From Modestobacter muralis (GTDB taxonomy: Bacteria > Actinomycetota > Actinomycetes > Mycobacteriales > Geodermatophilaceae), in assembly GCF_010682105.1 (NCBI RefSeq), contig NZ_JAAGWH010000066.1:1-63079 (forward strand): a stretch of 63,079 nucleotides of DNA, in the 5' to 3' direction. Below, in pieces: positions 50,741 to 58,851 of this stretch; the stretch's first letter is position 1; every line of letters starts with the position of its first letter. The translations under genes were made by a program, and so were the position numbers. The notes under the pieces are model-generated. The model saw only the letters and a program-made list of their open reading frames with translations. It ran no database searches and had not been told where the DNA came from.

Positions 50741-51202
50741 TCAGCTGGCGGTGACGGTCATCGTCCCGATCTGGCCCAGCCGCACGTGGAACGAGCACTC
50801 GTACTGGTAGTCCCCGGGCTGTGAGGCGGTGAACTCGAAGGAGTCGCTGGCCCCCGGCGGCAGCACCTGGATGGCCTCGGTGATGTCGGCGGGTCCACTG
50901 CCTGGGGTGAAGAGCAGATTGTGGGTCATCTGCTTGGCGCTGCTGGTGAGGGTCAACCGGACTGGTCCCGGCGCGACGGTGAACCGGTCGGGGACGAACA
51001 CGTAGTCATCGCTGACCGCGATCGTCAGCTCCTGGACGCCGTCGGCGCCCACGGTCACTGTGCCCGCCTCCGCTGCGGGGGCCGGCGCTAAGTCGGACGG
51101 TGACGCCGATCCCTCACCACCGCCGCAGGCCGCCAGCGCCACACCGGTCAGCCCGGCCACGCCTGCCGCCAGAAGCGTCCGCCGGGTCAGTTCACTGTTC
51201 AC
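50741..51202 (-). CDS. Cupredoxin-domain lipoprotein
   Basis: A 153-residue protein with Tat-like or Sec leader (TRRTLLAAGVAGLTGVALAAC, lipobox Cys about 26) and a cupredoxin fold. Copper ligands: His in KQMTHNLLF, Cys and His in YECSFHVRLGQIG; the usual axial Met is Gln (LGQIG). It is probably a type-1 copper electron carrier or a copper buffer at the membrane. The GTG start is at 51202, with operator F directly upstream. Confidence 0.85.
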   Translation of the reverse strand: MNSELTRRTLLAAGVAGLTGVALAACGGGEGSASPSDLAPAPAAEAGTVTVGADGVQELTIAVSDDYVFVPDRFTVAPGPVRLTLTSSAKQMTHNLLFTPGSGPADITEAIQVLPPGASDSFEFTASQPGDYQYECSFHVRLGQIGTMTVTAS

Positions 51203-51220
51203 ACTGAAAGCGTACGCAAA

Positions 51221-51239
51221 CTACTAGGACGCTTCGTAC
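51221..51239. promoter_or_regulatory. BlaI-type operator F (before cupredoxin)
   Basis: CTACTA-GGACGCT-TCGTAC, 19 bases upstream of the cupredoxin start and close to the 3' end of the blaR-like gene. Flanking GCGTACG and CGTACGC add outer symmetry. Confidence 0.65.
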
Positions 51240-51261
51240 GCCCGGGAGGGCGCTCGCCTGC

Positions 51262-52203
51262 TCAGATGTTGCAGAGGTCGTTGAGTGCCGCGGACAGCGT
51301 CGGCAGCCCGGCGATCAGCACCGGGGCGAGCAGCACGACCCACAGGCCCCCAGCCAGCAGGCGGTGCCGCCACGGGGTCATCTGAGCGGCCGGCTGCAGC
51401 AGCCGCGAGACCCGCAGGACCGCCCCTTCTTGCGCCATGGCCATCGCCGCTGCCGGTGCCCGCATCTCGACCAGGCTGACGATCGCGGAGGCGACACTGA
51501 CCCGGTCGACGTCCGCGGCGGCAGCATCGTCGGCGAGCAGCTCGATGAGCTGCCGGGTCTGGGCGGAGGCCACCTGGAACAGGCGCACCCGCGGGAAGGC
51601 CCGCATCAACCCCTGGGACAGCGTCACCGCCAGGTTGTGCCGCGCCCGCAGGTGCGCGGCCTCGTGTGCCAGCACACCGCGCAGCTCGTCCTCGGACAGC
51701 GCGGCCAGGGTCCCCGTGGTGACCACGATGCGTGTCTTGCGGCCGGGCACGCAGAAGGCGGCCGGCGCCTGGGCGTCCATGACCAGCACGCCCAGCTCGT
51801 GGTCCAGCTCAGCGACCATGTCGATCGACCGGTGCAGCTCCCGCCGCCGCCGCCACCCAGAACCCAGCTCCCACGCAGCGCACAGCAGCACCCACGCGGG
51901 CACGGCACCAGCGAGCAGGGTCCCGGCCAGAGCACCGGGAAGGAACTCAGCCGAGCCGTAGGCGCTGGCGACGCTCACCGCGCAGGCGTGGAACACCGCC
52001 CCGAGATCACCGGCCAGCGTGGTGACCGGGATCAACAAGGTCACCCCCGCCAGGACGAAGGCCGTCACAGCACTGAACGTCAGCGCCTGCCAGGCCAGGA
52101 TCGCCAGCCGGGGTGCCTGTGCCGTCCACGCCGCACCCGCCAACCGTGGCCCGGCGATCAAAATCGTCACCCCGATCACGGCCAGGGCCACAGCCGCGCT
52201 CAC
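51262..52203 (-). CDS. BlaR1-like M56 membrane metalloprotease without sensor domain
   Basis: A 313-residue protein with about four membrane helices and an M56 peptidase domain: VLAHEAAHLRARHN (HEAAH) and ELLADDAAAADVDR with the further acidic ligand. It lacks the C-terminal penicillin-binding domain of BlaR1/MecR1, so its signal is not obviously a beta-lactam. On activation it should cleave the BlaI-type repressor. The GTG start overlaps the ancestral blaI stop by 4 bases. Confidence 0.88.
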   Translation of the reverse strand: MSAAVALAVIGVTILIAGPRLAGAAWTAQAPRLAILAWQALTFSAVTAFVLAGVTLLIPVTTLAGDLGAVFHACAVSVASAYGSAEFLPGALAGTLLAGAVPAWVLLCAAWELGSGWRRRRELHRSIDMVAELDHELGVLVMDAQAPAAFCVPGRKTRIVVTTGTLAALSEDELRGVLAHEAAHLRARHNLAVTLSQGLMRAFPRVRLFQVASAQTRQLIELLADDAAAADVDRVSVASAIVSLVEMRAPAAAMAMAQEGAVLRVSRLLQPAAQMTPWRHRLLAGGLWVVLLAPVLIAGLPTLSAALNDLCNI

Positions 52204-52216
52204 GCCCGGCCGCCGG

Positions 52217-52585
52217 TCACCGGCCGCGGCCCAGTACGAGCTGCCTCCACCGCTGCCCGCAGCTGCGCGACGGCATCGGGTTGCAGCTCAGCCACGAGTG
52301 CATGAGCACCTCCTGCTGGTCCCCGGACTCGGCCAGGACGTCCTGGAGCAATGCGGCGGCGTGCTCGGCGCGACTGCGAACCGGGCGGTACAGCCACGCC
52401 CGCCCCGACATCTCCCGGGTCAGCTGCCCCTTGGTGTGCAGGTTGTCCATCACCGTCATGACCGTCGTGTAGGCCAGCTTCCGGGACGAGGACAGCGCAC
52501 CGAGCACGTCGCGCACCGTCGACGGCTCCCCCCGACGCCACAGCTCGGCCATGATCGCCGCTTCCAGCTCACCGAACGGGCGCAC
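52217..52585 (-). CDS. blaI: BlaI/CopY-family repressor, C-terminus frameshifted
   Basis: A 122-residue protein from the GTG at 52585 (GAGGTGGGGGC upstream). It has the winged helix VRPFGELEAAIMAELWRRGE, STVRDVLGAL, LAYTTVMTVMDNLHTKGQLT, and a GRAWLYRPV wing, all typical of BlaI/MecI/CopY. After ..QQEVLMH (residue about 96) the frame gives SWLSCNPMPS; the +1 frame gives VAELQPDAVAQLRAAVEAAR and ends at 52200 in a GTGA overlap with blaR. A one-base loss (TTC to TC near 52286) explains both. The dimer domain may be damaged. Confidence 0.85.
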   Translation of the reverse strand: MRPFGELEAAIMAELWRRGEPSTVRDVLGALSSSRKLAYTTVMTVMDNLHTKGQLTREMSGRAWLYRPVRSRAEHAAALLQDVLAESGDQQEVLMHSWLSCNPMPSRSCGQRWRQLVLGRGR

Positions 52586-52758
52586 GCCCCCACCTCTCCC
52601 GGGCGCCTCATCGGCGCACCACCGCTGCCCGGCGGACTCCCGTCGGGCAGCTGAACTCGGTCTCATCCCACAGCCTAGGAGGCGCCGGTCGGCACGCCCA
52701 CGGACAACACCGCACCGCAACCGCCGTCGGCGGCTCCGGCAGGTTCGGCCGAACCGTC

Positions 52759-53730
52759 CTAGGAGACGCCGCCGTAGGAGTGCAGCCCGGTCGACACGAG
52801 GTTCACGAACAGCAGGTTGAACACCATGGTGCCCAGCGCCACCAGATTGGTCCACGCCGACGGCGCTCCGCGCCACCCGGCGGTGTTGCGGGCATGCAGG
52901 TAGGCGGCATACAGCGCCCAGGAGATGAACGCCCACACCTCCTTGGGGTCCCACCCCCAGAAGCGACCCCAGGCGCTCTCGGCCCAGATGGCGCCGGCGA
53001 TGACTGCGAACGTCCAGATCGGGAAGCCGAAGACCGCCGTCCGGTGCGCCACGCGATCCAGTGCCTCCGCGCTGGGCAGCTTGTCGCCCCAACCAGTCGC
53101 CCGCTCACCGACCGGTGACTCCGCCCCTTCTCGCCGGGCGGCGACCAGGTAGAGCGCGCTGGCCACACCGCTGACGATGAAGACCCCGAAGGAGATGATC
53201 GCGGCGGAGACGTGGACGGCCAGCCAGTTCGACCGCAGCGCGGCCACCAGCGGGCCGGACTCGGCATAGAGGTACATGCCGATGAGCACGAGCCCGATCA
53301 CCGTCGGACCCAGGACGAAGACACCGATCCGCCGCAGGGCCGGCATCCGGATCACCAAGAACAGGTAGGAGAGCACCCCGACCAGCACTGCTGCGGTGGC
53401 GAACTCGTACATGTTGCCCCAGGGCACCCGCCCGGCAGCCGCGCTGCGAGCAACGAGCACGCCGGTCTGCGCAACCGCGCCGACGCCGGTGAGGACGACT
53501 CCGAGCTGGCCCCACCGTGCGGGCCGGACCTTCGGCGCCTCGCCGCCATTCCCGGGTGGAAGTGTCGGGTTCGGCGCGCCGGCGGTGACGGCGACCAGGT
53601 GCGGGCGGGCAGGCGCAGGTGCCCGCCCGAACGCCAACTCAGCGCAGAAGCCGACCGCTGCCAGCCCGTAGACGGCGATCGTCACGCCGAAGAGCGCATC
53701 GGACAGGCCAGCTAATGCTTCAGAGGTCAT
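52759..53730 (-). CDS. ccsB: Cytochrome c biogenesis protein CcsB/CcsA
   Basis: A 323-residue membrane protein with about eight helices and the haem-handling WWD-like motif GRFWGWDPKEVWAFISW, preceded by conserved His residues (LAVHVSAAIIS, YLHARNTAGW). In system II cytochrome c maturation this protein exports haem and attaches it to apocytochrome together with ResB. No resB gene is in the window. It overlaps lnt by 11 bases in the ctaG-lnt-ccsB-blaI-blaR operon. Confidence 0.9.
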   Translation of the reverse strand: MTSEALAGLSDALFGVTIAVYGLAAVGFCAELAFGRAPAPARPHLVAVTAGAPNPTLPPGNGGEAPKVRPARWGQLGVVLTGVGAVAQTGVLVARSAAAGRVPWGNMYEFATAAVLVGVLSYLFLVIRMPALRRIGVFVLGPTVIGLVLIGMYLYAESGPLVAALRSNWLAVHVSAAIISFGVFIVSGVASALYLVAARREGAESPVGERATGWGDKLPSAEALDRVAHRTAVFGFPIWTFAVIAGAIWAESAWGRFWGWDPKEVWAFISWALYAAYLHARNTAGWRGAPSAWTNLVALGTMVFNLLFVNLVSTGLHSYGGVS

Positions 53731-55393
53731 GGGGACCTTCCTCTTCGATGTCGTGCTCGGGGTGGGTGCGCGCCCGCCGGGATCGGCGGTCGATGACCAG
53801 AGCGGCCAAGACAGCGGCGCCAGCGATCGCAGCGAGCGCGAGCTCCGGCGTGCTTCCCAGCCGGGTGGCTGTGGTGGTCTGGGTCCGCTGCGCCACCGCG
53901 CCGGTTAAGGACCAGGGCGTGAACAGCTCGGAGCGGTCCACGACCGTTCCATCGGGTGCCACGACTGCCGAGATCCCGCTGGTCGCGGCGACCACCACGG
54001 TGCGGCCGTGCTCGATGGCGCGCAGCCGGCTCATGGCCAGCTGCTGTTCGCTCTCCGCGGTGTAGCCGAACGTGGCGTTGTTGGTCTGCACGACCAACAA
54101 CGAGGCGCCGCCGTCCACGACCTCGGAGACGAGCCCGTCATAGGCGACCTCGAAGCAGATGACGTCCCCCAGGCGCACCCCGCCGACGTCGAGGACCCCC
54201 GGGTCGGTACCAGGCAGGAAGTCACGCCGCAGCAGGTCGACCTGCTCGCTGAAGAAACGGAAGAACGACCGGGCGGGCATGTACTCCCCGAAGGGCACCG
54301 GATGCCGCTTGGCGTAGCTGGCGCCAGGACCGCTGACCGGATCCCAGACGATGCCGGCATTGGTCAGGTAGCGCCCCGGCCCATCCAAGACCGCACCGAC
54401 CAGGATCGGTGCCGCGATCGCTCGAGCCGCGCCGTCGATCGCCGCGGCAGCATCCGGGTTCTGGAAGGGGTCGATGTCGGAGGCGTTCTCCGGCCAGATG
54501 ACCAGATCCGGGCGCGGGGTGAGGCCACCGTCGACCCGCTCGGCCAGCAGCAGGGTCTGCTCCACGTGGTTGTCCAGCACTGCCCTGCGTTGAGCGTTGA
54601 AGTCCAGGCCGGACCGGGGGACGTTGCCCTGGATGACCGCCACGGTGGCCAGCTCCCCACCCGCCGACAGCTGGCTTCCTGCCAAGGGCAGCTCCACCAG
54701 CACACCGACTCCGGGGACGGCGGCCGCGGCAGCGCACACGAGTGCCCACCGCCGGCGTGACGCCGGCTGCTGCCCGGCGGCTGACCTCCGCGACATCGCC
54801 GGTCGCCTGACCAGAAGTGTCAACACCGTCCCGGTGAGGGCAACCGCGAAGGTGACCAGCGGTACCCCGCCGTAAGCGGCGAACGAGGCGAACGGGGCAT
54901 CGGCCTGACCGAAGCCCAGCCGGCCCCACGGAAAGCCGCCGAAGGGCAGTCGCGAGCGCAGTGCCTCCTGCGCCACCCACAGGCCGGCCGCCCACACCGG
55001 CGCGGCAGGCAGCCGGTTGACTACCGCGGTGCCGGCGCCCAACGCGGCGCAGAACGCCGCCTGCGCGAGCGACAGTGCCACCCAGGGCAGGTCGCCGACG
55101 AAGATGCCCGTCCAGGTGAGCAAGGGCAGGAAGAAGGCAGCCCCCATCACCATCCCGAGCGCGGCACCGGCCAGTGCGGAGCGCCCGCGGGTGATGAGCA
55201 GCAGGAGGAACGGACCCACGGCAGCAAGGGGCCACAGCCCGAAGGGCGGAAAGGCCAGCCAGAGGGCCAGACCGCCGATGAGCGCCAGCAGGACAGCCAC
55301 CGGTGCCGGACTCAGCGGCCCTCGGCTGGCGTGGACCTGTGCAGATGAGCCACAGGCAGCGGTGGGACCGGCCGGAGGAGAGGAGACGCTCAT
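53720..55393 (-). CDS. lnt: Apolipoprotein N-acyltransferase
   Basis: A 557-residue protein from the ATG at 55393, 5 bases after ctaG stops. About eight membrane helices precede a nitrilase-fold domain. The Lnt catalytic triad is recognisable: Glu in DLVIWPENASD, Lys in YAKRHPVPFGEY, Cys in GDVICFEVAYDG. It acylates the N-terminal Cys of lipoproteins, many of which are encoded nearby. The short Arg-rich C-terminal tail is unusual. Second gene of the operon behind operator G. Confidence 0.92.
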   Translation of the reverse strand: MSVSSPPAGPTAACGSSAQVHASRGPLSPAPVAVLLALIGGLALWLAFPPFGLWPLAAVGPFLLLLITRGRSALAGAALGMVMGAAFFLPLLTWTGIFVGDLPWVALSLAQAAFCAALGAGTAVVNRLPAAPVWAAGLWVAQEALRSRLPFGGFPWGRLGFGQADAPFASFAAYGGVPLVTFAVALTGTVLTLLVRRPAMSRRSAAGQQPASRRRWALVCAAAAAVPGVGVLVELPLAGSQLSAGGELATVAVIQGNVPRSGLDFNAQRRAVLDNHVEQTLLLAERVDGGLTPRPDLVIWPENASDIDPFQNPDAAAAIDGAARAIAAPILVGAVLDGPGRYLTNAGIVWDPVSGPGASYAKRHPVPFGEYMPARSFFRFFSEQVDLLRRDFLPGTDPGVLDVGGVRLGDVICFEVAYDGLVSEVVDGGASLLVVQTNNATFGYTAESEQQLAMSRLRAIEHGRTVVVAATSGISAVVAPDGTVVDRSELFTPWSLTGAVAQRTQTTTATRLGSTPELALAAIAGAAVLAALVIDRRSRRARTHPEHDIEEEGPHDL

Positions 55394-55397
55394 CGGG

Positions 55398-56351
55398 TCA
55401 GCGCACGGTCCGGCGCTGGCCGGCAGCCAAGCGGGCGAGCTCGGCGTTGTAGGCCGCCAGATCAGTCTCGACCCGCCCGTCGACGACGTGAGCGTGGCGC
55501 TCCTCGGAGCGGACCCACTGCCAGAAGACGATCGCCACGGCGATGATCGTGGGCAGCTCACCGAAGCCCCAGACGATGTTGCCTGCGGCCAGCTGATCGG
55601 TCATCAGGTCCACGTTCCAGCTGGCCGGTGCGTGGCCGAAGGCCTTCACCAGCGGGGTGCTGGCCATCATCACTGCGACGGCGAAGAAGGCGTGCAGAGG
55701 ACCCGGGATGACCAGCTCGAGCAGCCGCATGGGTGCAGAAACCCGATGCGGCCACGGGTCCAGGCCGAAGGCCCCACCGAACGCGAGCAGCCCGGTGAAG
55801 AGGAAGAACGCCAGCATCAGCAGGCTGCCCGCCCAGTGACCCATCAGGAAGTCGAAGGTGGGGGTGAAGTACAGCCCGTAGAGACTGCCGACGAACAAGG
55901 TCGTCGACACCACCGGGTGCGTCACGACCCCGGCGGTACGGCTGCGCATGACCAGCAGCAGGAGCGGCCGAAGGGGAGCAGCGGGCCCTCGGCGAGGGAG
56001 CGCCCGAATAGCCAGGCTGAGCGGTGCGCCGAGCATGATGAGCATCGAGGACAGGACGGCGAGGACCATCTTCTGCAGCATGTGGATCGAGAAGAGGGTC
56101 ATCGCATAGCCCATGACCTGCGTGGCCGTGACCAGCAGGACGGTCACGATGCCCACGGTGAAGGTGACCGTCCGGTGACGTGGCCAGCGGATGCCCCGGC
56201 GACCCAGCGACCGCACCCCGAGCAGATATGCCGCCAGGGCCAGCAGTGCCAGAGCCGGAAAGACGGACGTCACGTCGATCTGGGGAGTGAAGAGCGTAAG
56301 CAACGTCGGCGGGTCGACCGGAATGCGCATGCCACCCATGCCAGATCCCAC
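55398..56351 (-). CDS. ctaG: Cytochrome c oxidase assembly factor CtaG (caa3 type)
   Basis: A 317-residue protein with seven membrane helices of the caa3_CtaG family. Recognisable segments include the His-rich FSIHMLQKMVLAVLSSMLIM and GHWAGSLLMLAFFLFTGLLA, PGPLHAFFAVAVMMASTPLV and ADQQ-type end (DQLAAGNIVWGFGELPT). It supports copper insertion into CuB of cytochrome oxidase. The GTG start at 56351 is chosen. First gene of the operon reaching blaR; operator G lies 60-78 bases upstream. Confidence 0.88.
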   Translation of the reverse strand: MGSGMGGMRIPVDPPTLLTLFTPQIDVTSVFPALALLALAAYLLGVRSLGRRGIRWPRHRTVTFTVGIVTVLLVTATQVMGYAMTLFSIHMLQKMVLAVLSSMLIMLGAPLSLAIRALPRRGPAAPLRPLLLLVMRSRTAGVVTHPVVSTTLFVGSLYGLYFTPTFDFLMGHWAGSLLMLAFFLFTGLLAFGGAFGLDPWPHRVSAPMRLLELVIPGPLHAFFAVAVMMASTPLVKAFGHAPASWNVDLMTDQLAAGNIVWGFGELPTIIAVAIVFWQWVRSEERHAHVVDGRVETDLAAYNAELARLAAGQRRTVR

Positions 56352-56410
56352 GATCCGCCCCTCCTCGCCCGAGCCGGGACAGCCGCCTTCGCACAGCCAC
56401 CACGCCTAAC

Positions 56411-56440
56411 GTCCTAAGTAGGATAGTAGGATAGTAGGAC
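56411..56440. promoter_or_regulatory. BlaI-type operator G with triple GTAGGATA repeat
   Basis: On the minus strand CTACTA-TCCTACT-TAGGAC (56411-56429). On the plus strand GTAGGATA occurs twice in tandem followed by GTAGGAC (56418-56440), giving overlapping half-sites. It precedes the ctaG-lnt-ccsB-blaI-blaR operon and so would give autoregulation. Confidence 0.65.
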
Positions 56441-56564
56441 AGGCGGTGGAACTGCTGGAGGTAGCTGGCCCGCGGGCCGACGGCCACCGTCCTGATCGAC
56501 GGTCAGCCCGGCCGCGCTCTAAAAGCCGGCTTGGAACGCGACCTCGAGCGCGGTGACGCGCTGA

Positions 56565-57284
56565 TCAAATGTCGACGCCGCGCTCGGCGAGCCAGCCGCG
56601 CGGATCGACCCGGCGCCCGTCGAGTCCACCTTCGAACACCTCAAAGTGAAGGTGCGGGCCCGTGGACTGGCCCCGGTTGCCCAGCAGGGCGATCGTGTCG
56701 CCAGCGGACACCAGCTGGCCGTCCTCCACCAGGATCTTGTCCATGTGCCCGTAGACGGTCACATCCCCGTTGTCATGCAGGATGTAGACGGCGAGCCCGA
56801 AGCCGCTGGCCGCCCCAGCCCGGATGACCACCCCGTCGGCTGCGGCGTACTCCGGGGTGCGCATCGGTGCGGCGATGTCCAGGCCGTAGTGAGTGGTTCC
56901 CCAGCGCGCCCCGTAGGAGCTGGTGAGGCGGCCGTTGACCGGCATGACCGCCTTGGGGCGGGCCGCCTCGCGTGCCGCTTCCTCCCGGGCCGCCCGGGTT
57001 GCGACCAGTTTGTCGCGCCGCTCGGCCACCACGAGCTCAGTGATCTGCGGTCGCGCGTCGAACTCGGCGAGGACCTCGGAGACGGAGCCCTCGTAGGGAA
57101 TGTCCAGGGCAGGCGCCTCATGGGCGTGGGCGACGGGCGAGCTGAGCCCGTAGCCGCCCTCCCACAGACCGGCCGCGAAGCCGCCCAGGACCAGGGCGGT
57201 GAGCAGGAGGGGGCCTCGACGGCCCGCCGGAGGACCCGGGCGCCGCCGCTTAGGCGCCTCCGCATCCCGCAGCTGCCGGCCCAT
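56565..57284 (-). CDS. M23 peptidase, short form
   Basis: About 239 residues from the ATG at 57284 (GAGGGGGGCGG upstream); a GTG at 57305 is also in frame. A basic N-terminus, one membrane or signal helix (LLLTALVLGGFAAGLWEGGY), a short helical linker (VLAEFDARPQITELVVAERR) and an M23 domain with zinc ligands in TTHYGLDIAAPM and GPHLHFEV. It lacks the long coiled coil of the other cargo M23 proteins. Preceded by operator H. Confidence 0.88.
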   Translation of the reverse strand: MGRQLRDAEAPKRRRPGPPAGRRGPLLLTALVLGGFAAGLWEGGYGLSSPVAHAHEAPALDIPYEGSVSEVLAEFDARPQITELVVAERRDKLVATRAAREEAAREAARPKAVMPVNGRLTSSYGARWGTTHYGLDIAAPMRTPEYAAADGVVIRAGAASGFGLAVYILHDNGDVTVYGHMDKILVEDGQLVSAGDTIALLGNRGQSTGPHLHFEVFEGGLDGRRVDPRGWLAERGVDI

Positions 57285-57341
57285 CCGCCCCCCTCGTCGA
57301 CTCACTCAGAGCACAGAGGAGATTACGAGGAGTCGACCCAT

Positions 57342-57360
57342 CACCTAAGGAAGCTAGTAG
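57342..57360. promoter_or_regulatory. BlaI-type operator H (before short M23 gene)
   Basis: On the minus strand CTACTA-GCTTCCT-TAGGTG; the second arm is degenerate. It lies 37-58 bases upstream of the possible M23 starts. Confidence 0.55.
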
Positions 57361-57399
57361 TCGGCGTGTCCCGGTCGCCGCAACCTTGAAGCGGCCTGC

Positions 57400-57957
57400 T
57401 CAGGCGCGCTGGTCTTTGGAGGCCGCCTCGGCCTGGCGGACATGGTCGGCGACCTTGCCCAGCTCTGAGTCGATGGTGTCCTCGGCGACCTTGCGCACGG
57501 TCTTGCGCTGCCGCCGACGCTTCAGCAAGCCCCCCGACAGCGGCTCGTGGGTGAGGGTGATGGCCACATCGGTGCTCTGGTCGGGGGCATCGGAGAGCTC
57601 GATGGTCGTCACCCACACTTCGGGGGTCAGCTCCAACCGTGTCCCGACGCGGTGCTCAGGCTCCCACTCCACAACACGGCCGCGGGGCGACCCACCCGGG
57701 GGCTCCTGCCCATCGAGGCGTCCGGGAGCGCAGACGAACTCGGTCCCTCGCTTCGTCGAGGGACCGTCCACCACATACGTCACATCGCAAACAGCGCAGT
57801 AGGGCCGTAAGACTGCCAACGCCTCCCAGACGCGAGCACGCGTGAACGGCACCCGACGTGTTCCCTGTACGACGGTGAGCCAGCCCGGTGGGGTGGTGGC
57901 CTTGGCCGGGCGCCACGCCGACCCCTTGTCCGGTCCGGGGGTTTCCGGCTCGCTCAT
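57400..57957 (-). CDS. SRPBCC-fold (polyketide cyclase-like) protein
   Basis: A 185-residue cytoplasmic protein from the ATG at 57957, overlapping the tlpA stop by ATGA. The pattern TRRVPFTRARVWEALAVLRP, GTEFVCAPGRLDGQEPPGGS, GRVVEWEPEHRVGTRLELTP, VWVTTIELSDAPDQSTDVAI and a long C-terminal helix ending KVADHVRQAEAASKDQRA is typical of SRPBCC/START-like lipid- or ligand-binding proteins. Two Cys in YCAVCDVTY may bind metal. Its role beside TlpA is unknown. Confidence 0.75.
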   Translation of the reverse strand: MSEPETPGPDKGSAWRPAKATTPPGWLTVVQGTRRVPFTRARVWEALAVLRPYCAVCDVTYVVDGPSTKRGTEFVCAPGRLDGQEPPGGSPRGRVVEWEPEHRVGTRLELTPEVWVTTIELSDAPDQSTDVAITLTHEPLSGGLLKRRRQRKTVRKVAEDTIDSELGKVADHVRQAEAASKDQRA

Positions 57958-58562
57958 CGTGGTGCCCCTTCGGTGAGCAGCTGGTCCAGTGCGGCTCGTA
58001 GCTCGTCGTCGGTCACCGCGGCGACGTAGACCGCAGCAACGCGACCGGATCGGTCGATGAGGATCGTGGTGGGCACCACGTTGGCCGGGAACCCACGGAA
58101 CGCCATGGCGACCCTGCCCTGAGGGTCGAACATCGACGGGTAGTCCACGCCGATCGAGTCCACGAAGCCTTGGGCCAGTTGCCTCTGGTCCTTGACGTCG
58201 ATGCCGAGGAACTGCACGCCCTCGTCCTTGACGTTGCTGTGGACGGCCTGGAAGTCCGGCATTTCCAGCCGGCACGGCGCGCACCAGGAGCCCCAGAAGT
58301 TGAGCACGGCGACGTCGCCGGCCAGCGCCGTGGAGTCGAACGGTGACTCATCCAGCAGCTCTCCGGAGAAGGAGGGAGCCGTCAACCGCTCCGCCTGGGG
58401 GATGACCTGGCCCAGGGGTGTGGCGCCCGTGAAGTCGAAATCCCCCGAGTTCTCCTCCGACGCCGCCTCGGTGTCCGGTGAACTCGAGCAGGCAACGAGC
58501 CCGCTCGCGGTCACCAGCCCCAACAGCCCGAGGGCGTGCCTGCGCGTGAGGTCACGGCTCAC
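57954..58562 (-). CDS. TlpA/ResA-like thioredoxin lipoprotein
   Basis: A 202-residue lipoprotein (lipobox GLVACSS, Cys 25) with a thioredoxin-like domain of the AhpC/TSA-TlpA group. Active site WGSWCAPCRLEMPDF; cis-Pro loop NVVPTTILID. It probably reduces apocytochrome c or copper-site cysteines outside the membrane, drawing electrons through CcdA (47033). It shares the operator type (site I, 115 bases upstream) with the other redox genes. Confidence 0.9.
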   Translation of the reverse strand: MSRDLTRRHALGLLGLVTASGLVACSSSPDTEAASEENSGDFDFTGATPLGQVIPQAERLTAPSFSGELLDESPFDSTALAGDVAVLNFWGSWCAPCRLEMPDFQAVHSNVKDEGVQFLGIDVKDQRQLAQGFVDSIGVDYPSMFDPQGRVAMAFRGFPANVVPTTILIDRSGRVAAVYVAAVTDDELRAALDQLLTEGAPR

Positions 58563-58676
58563 CTGGTGCCTCCCGACGAGTCAGCTAGATCCCGGGTGAC
58601 CCTCAAGAGAACATGATCGGAGCGTTGCAACTCGGTCCGGTTCAGTGCTGTTGAGCGAGGACCCTGACGAGTCACC

Positions 58677-58695
58677 CTACGAAAGAGCTTAGGAG
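58677..58695. promoter_or_regulatory. BlaI-type operator I (before tlpA-like gene)
   Basis: CTACGA-AAGAGCT-TAGGAG, with a right arm one base from the consensus. Farther from its gene (115 bases) than the other sites. It marks the right edge of the cargo block. Confidence 0.6.
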
Positions 58696-58851
58696 TAGGG
58701 GAGCGGGTCGGGCTGCCCGGGTGCCCGCTACATCACGAGCCAACTCCGCCATGCCCTCCAGGGAGGGGCCGTGAGTTGGGCGCTCGGCGGACCCCTCGTG
58801 TCGAGCAGCGCGGCCGGATGACGAGCTCGCGGTACCCGGTCGCAGGTGCCG

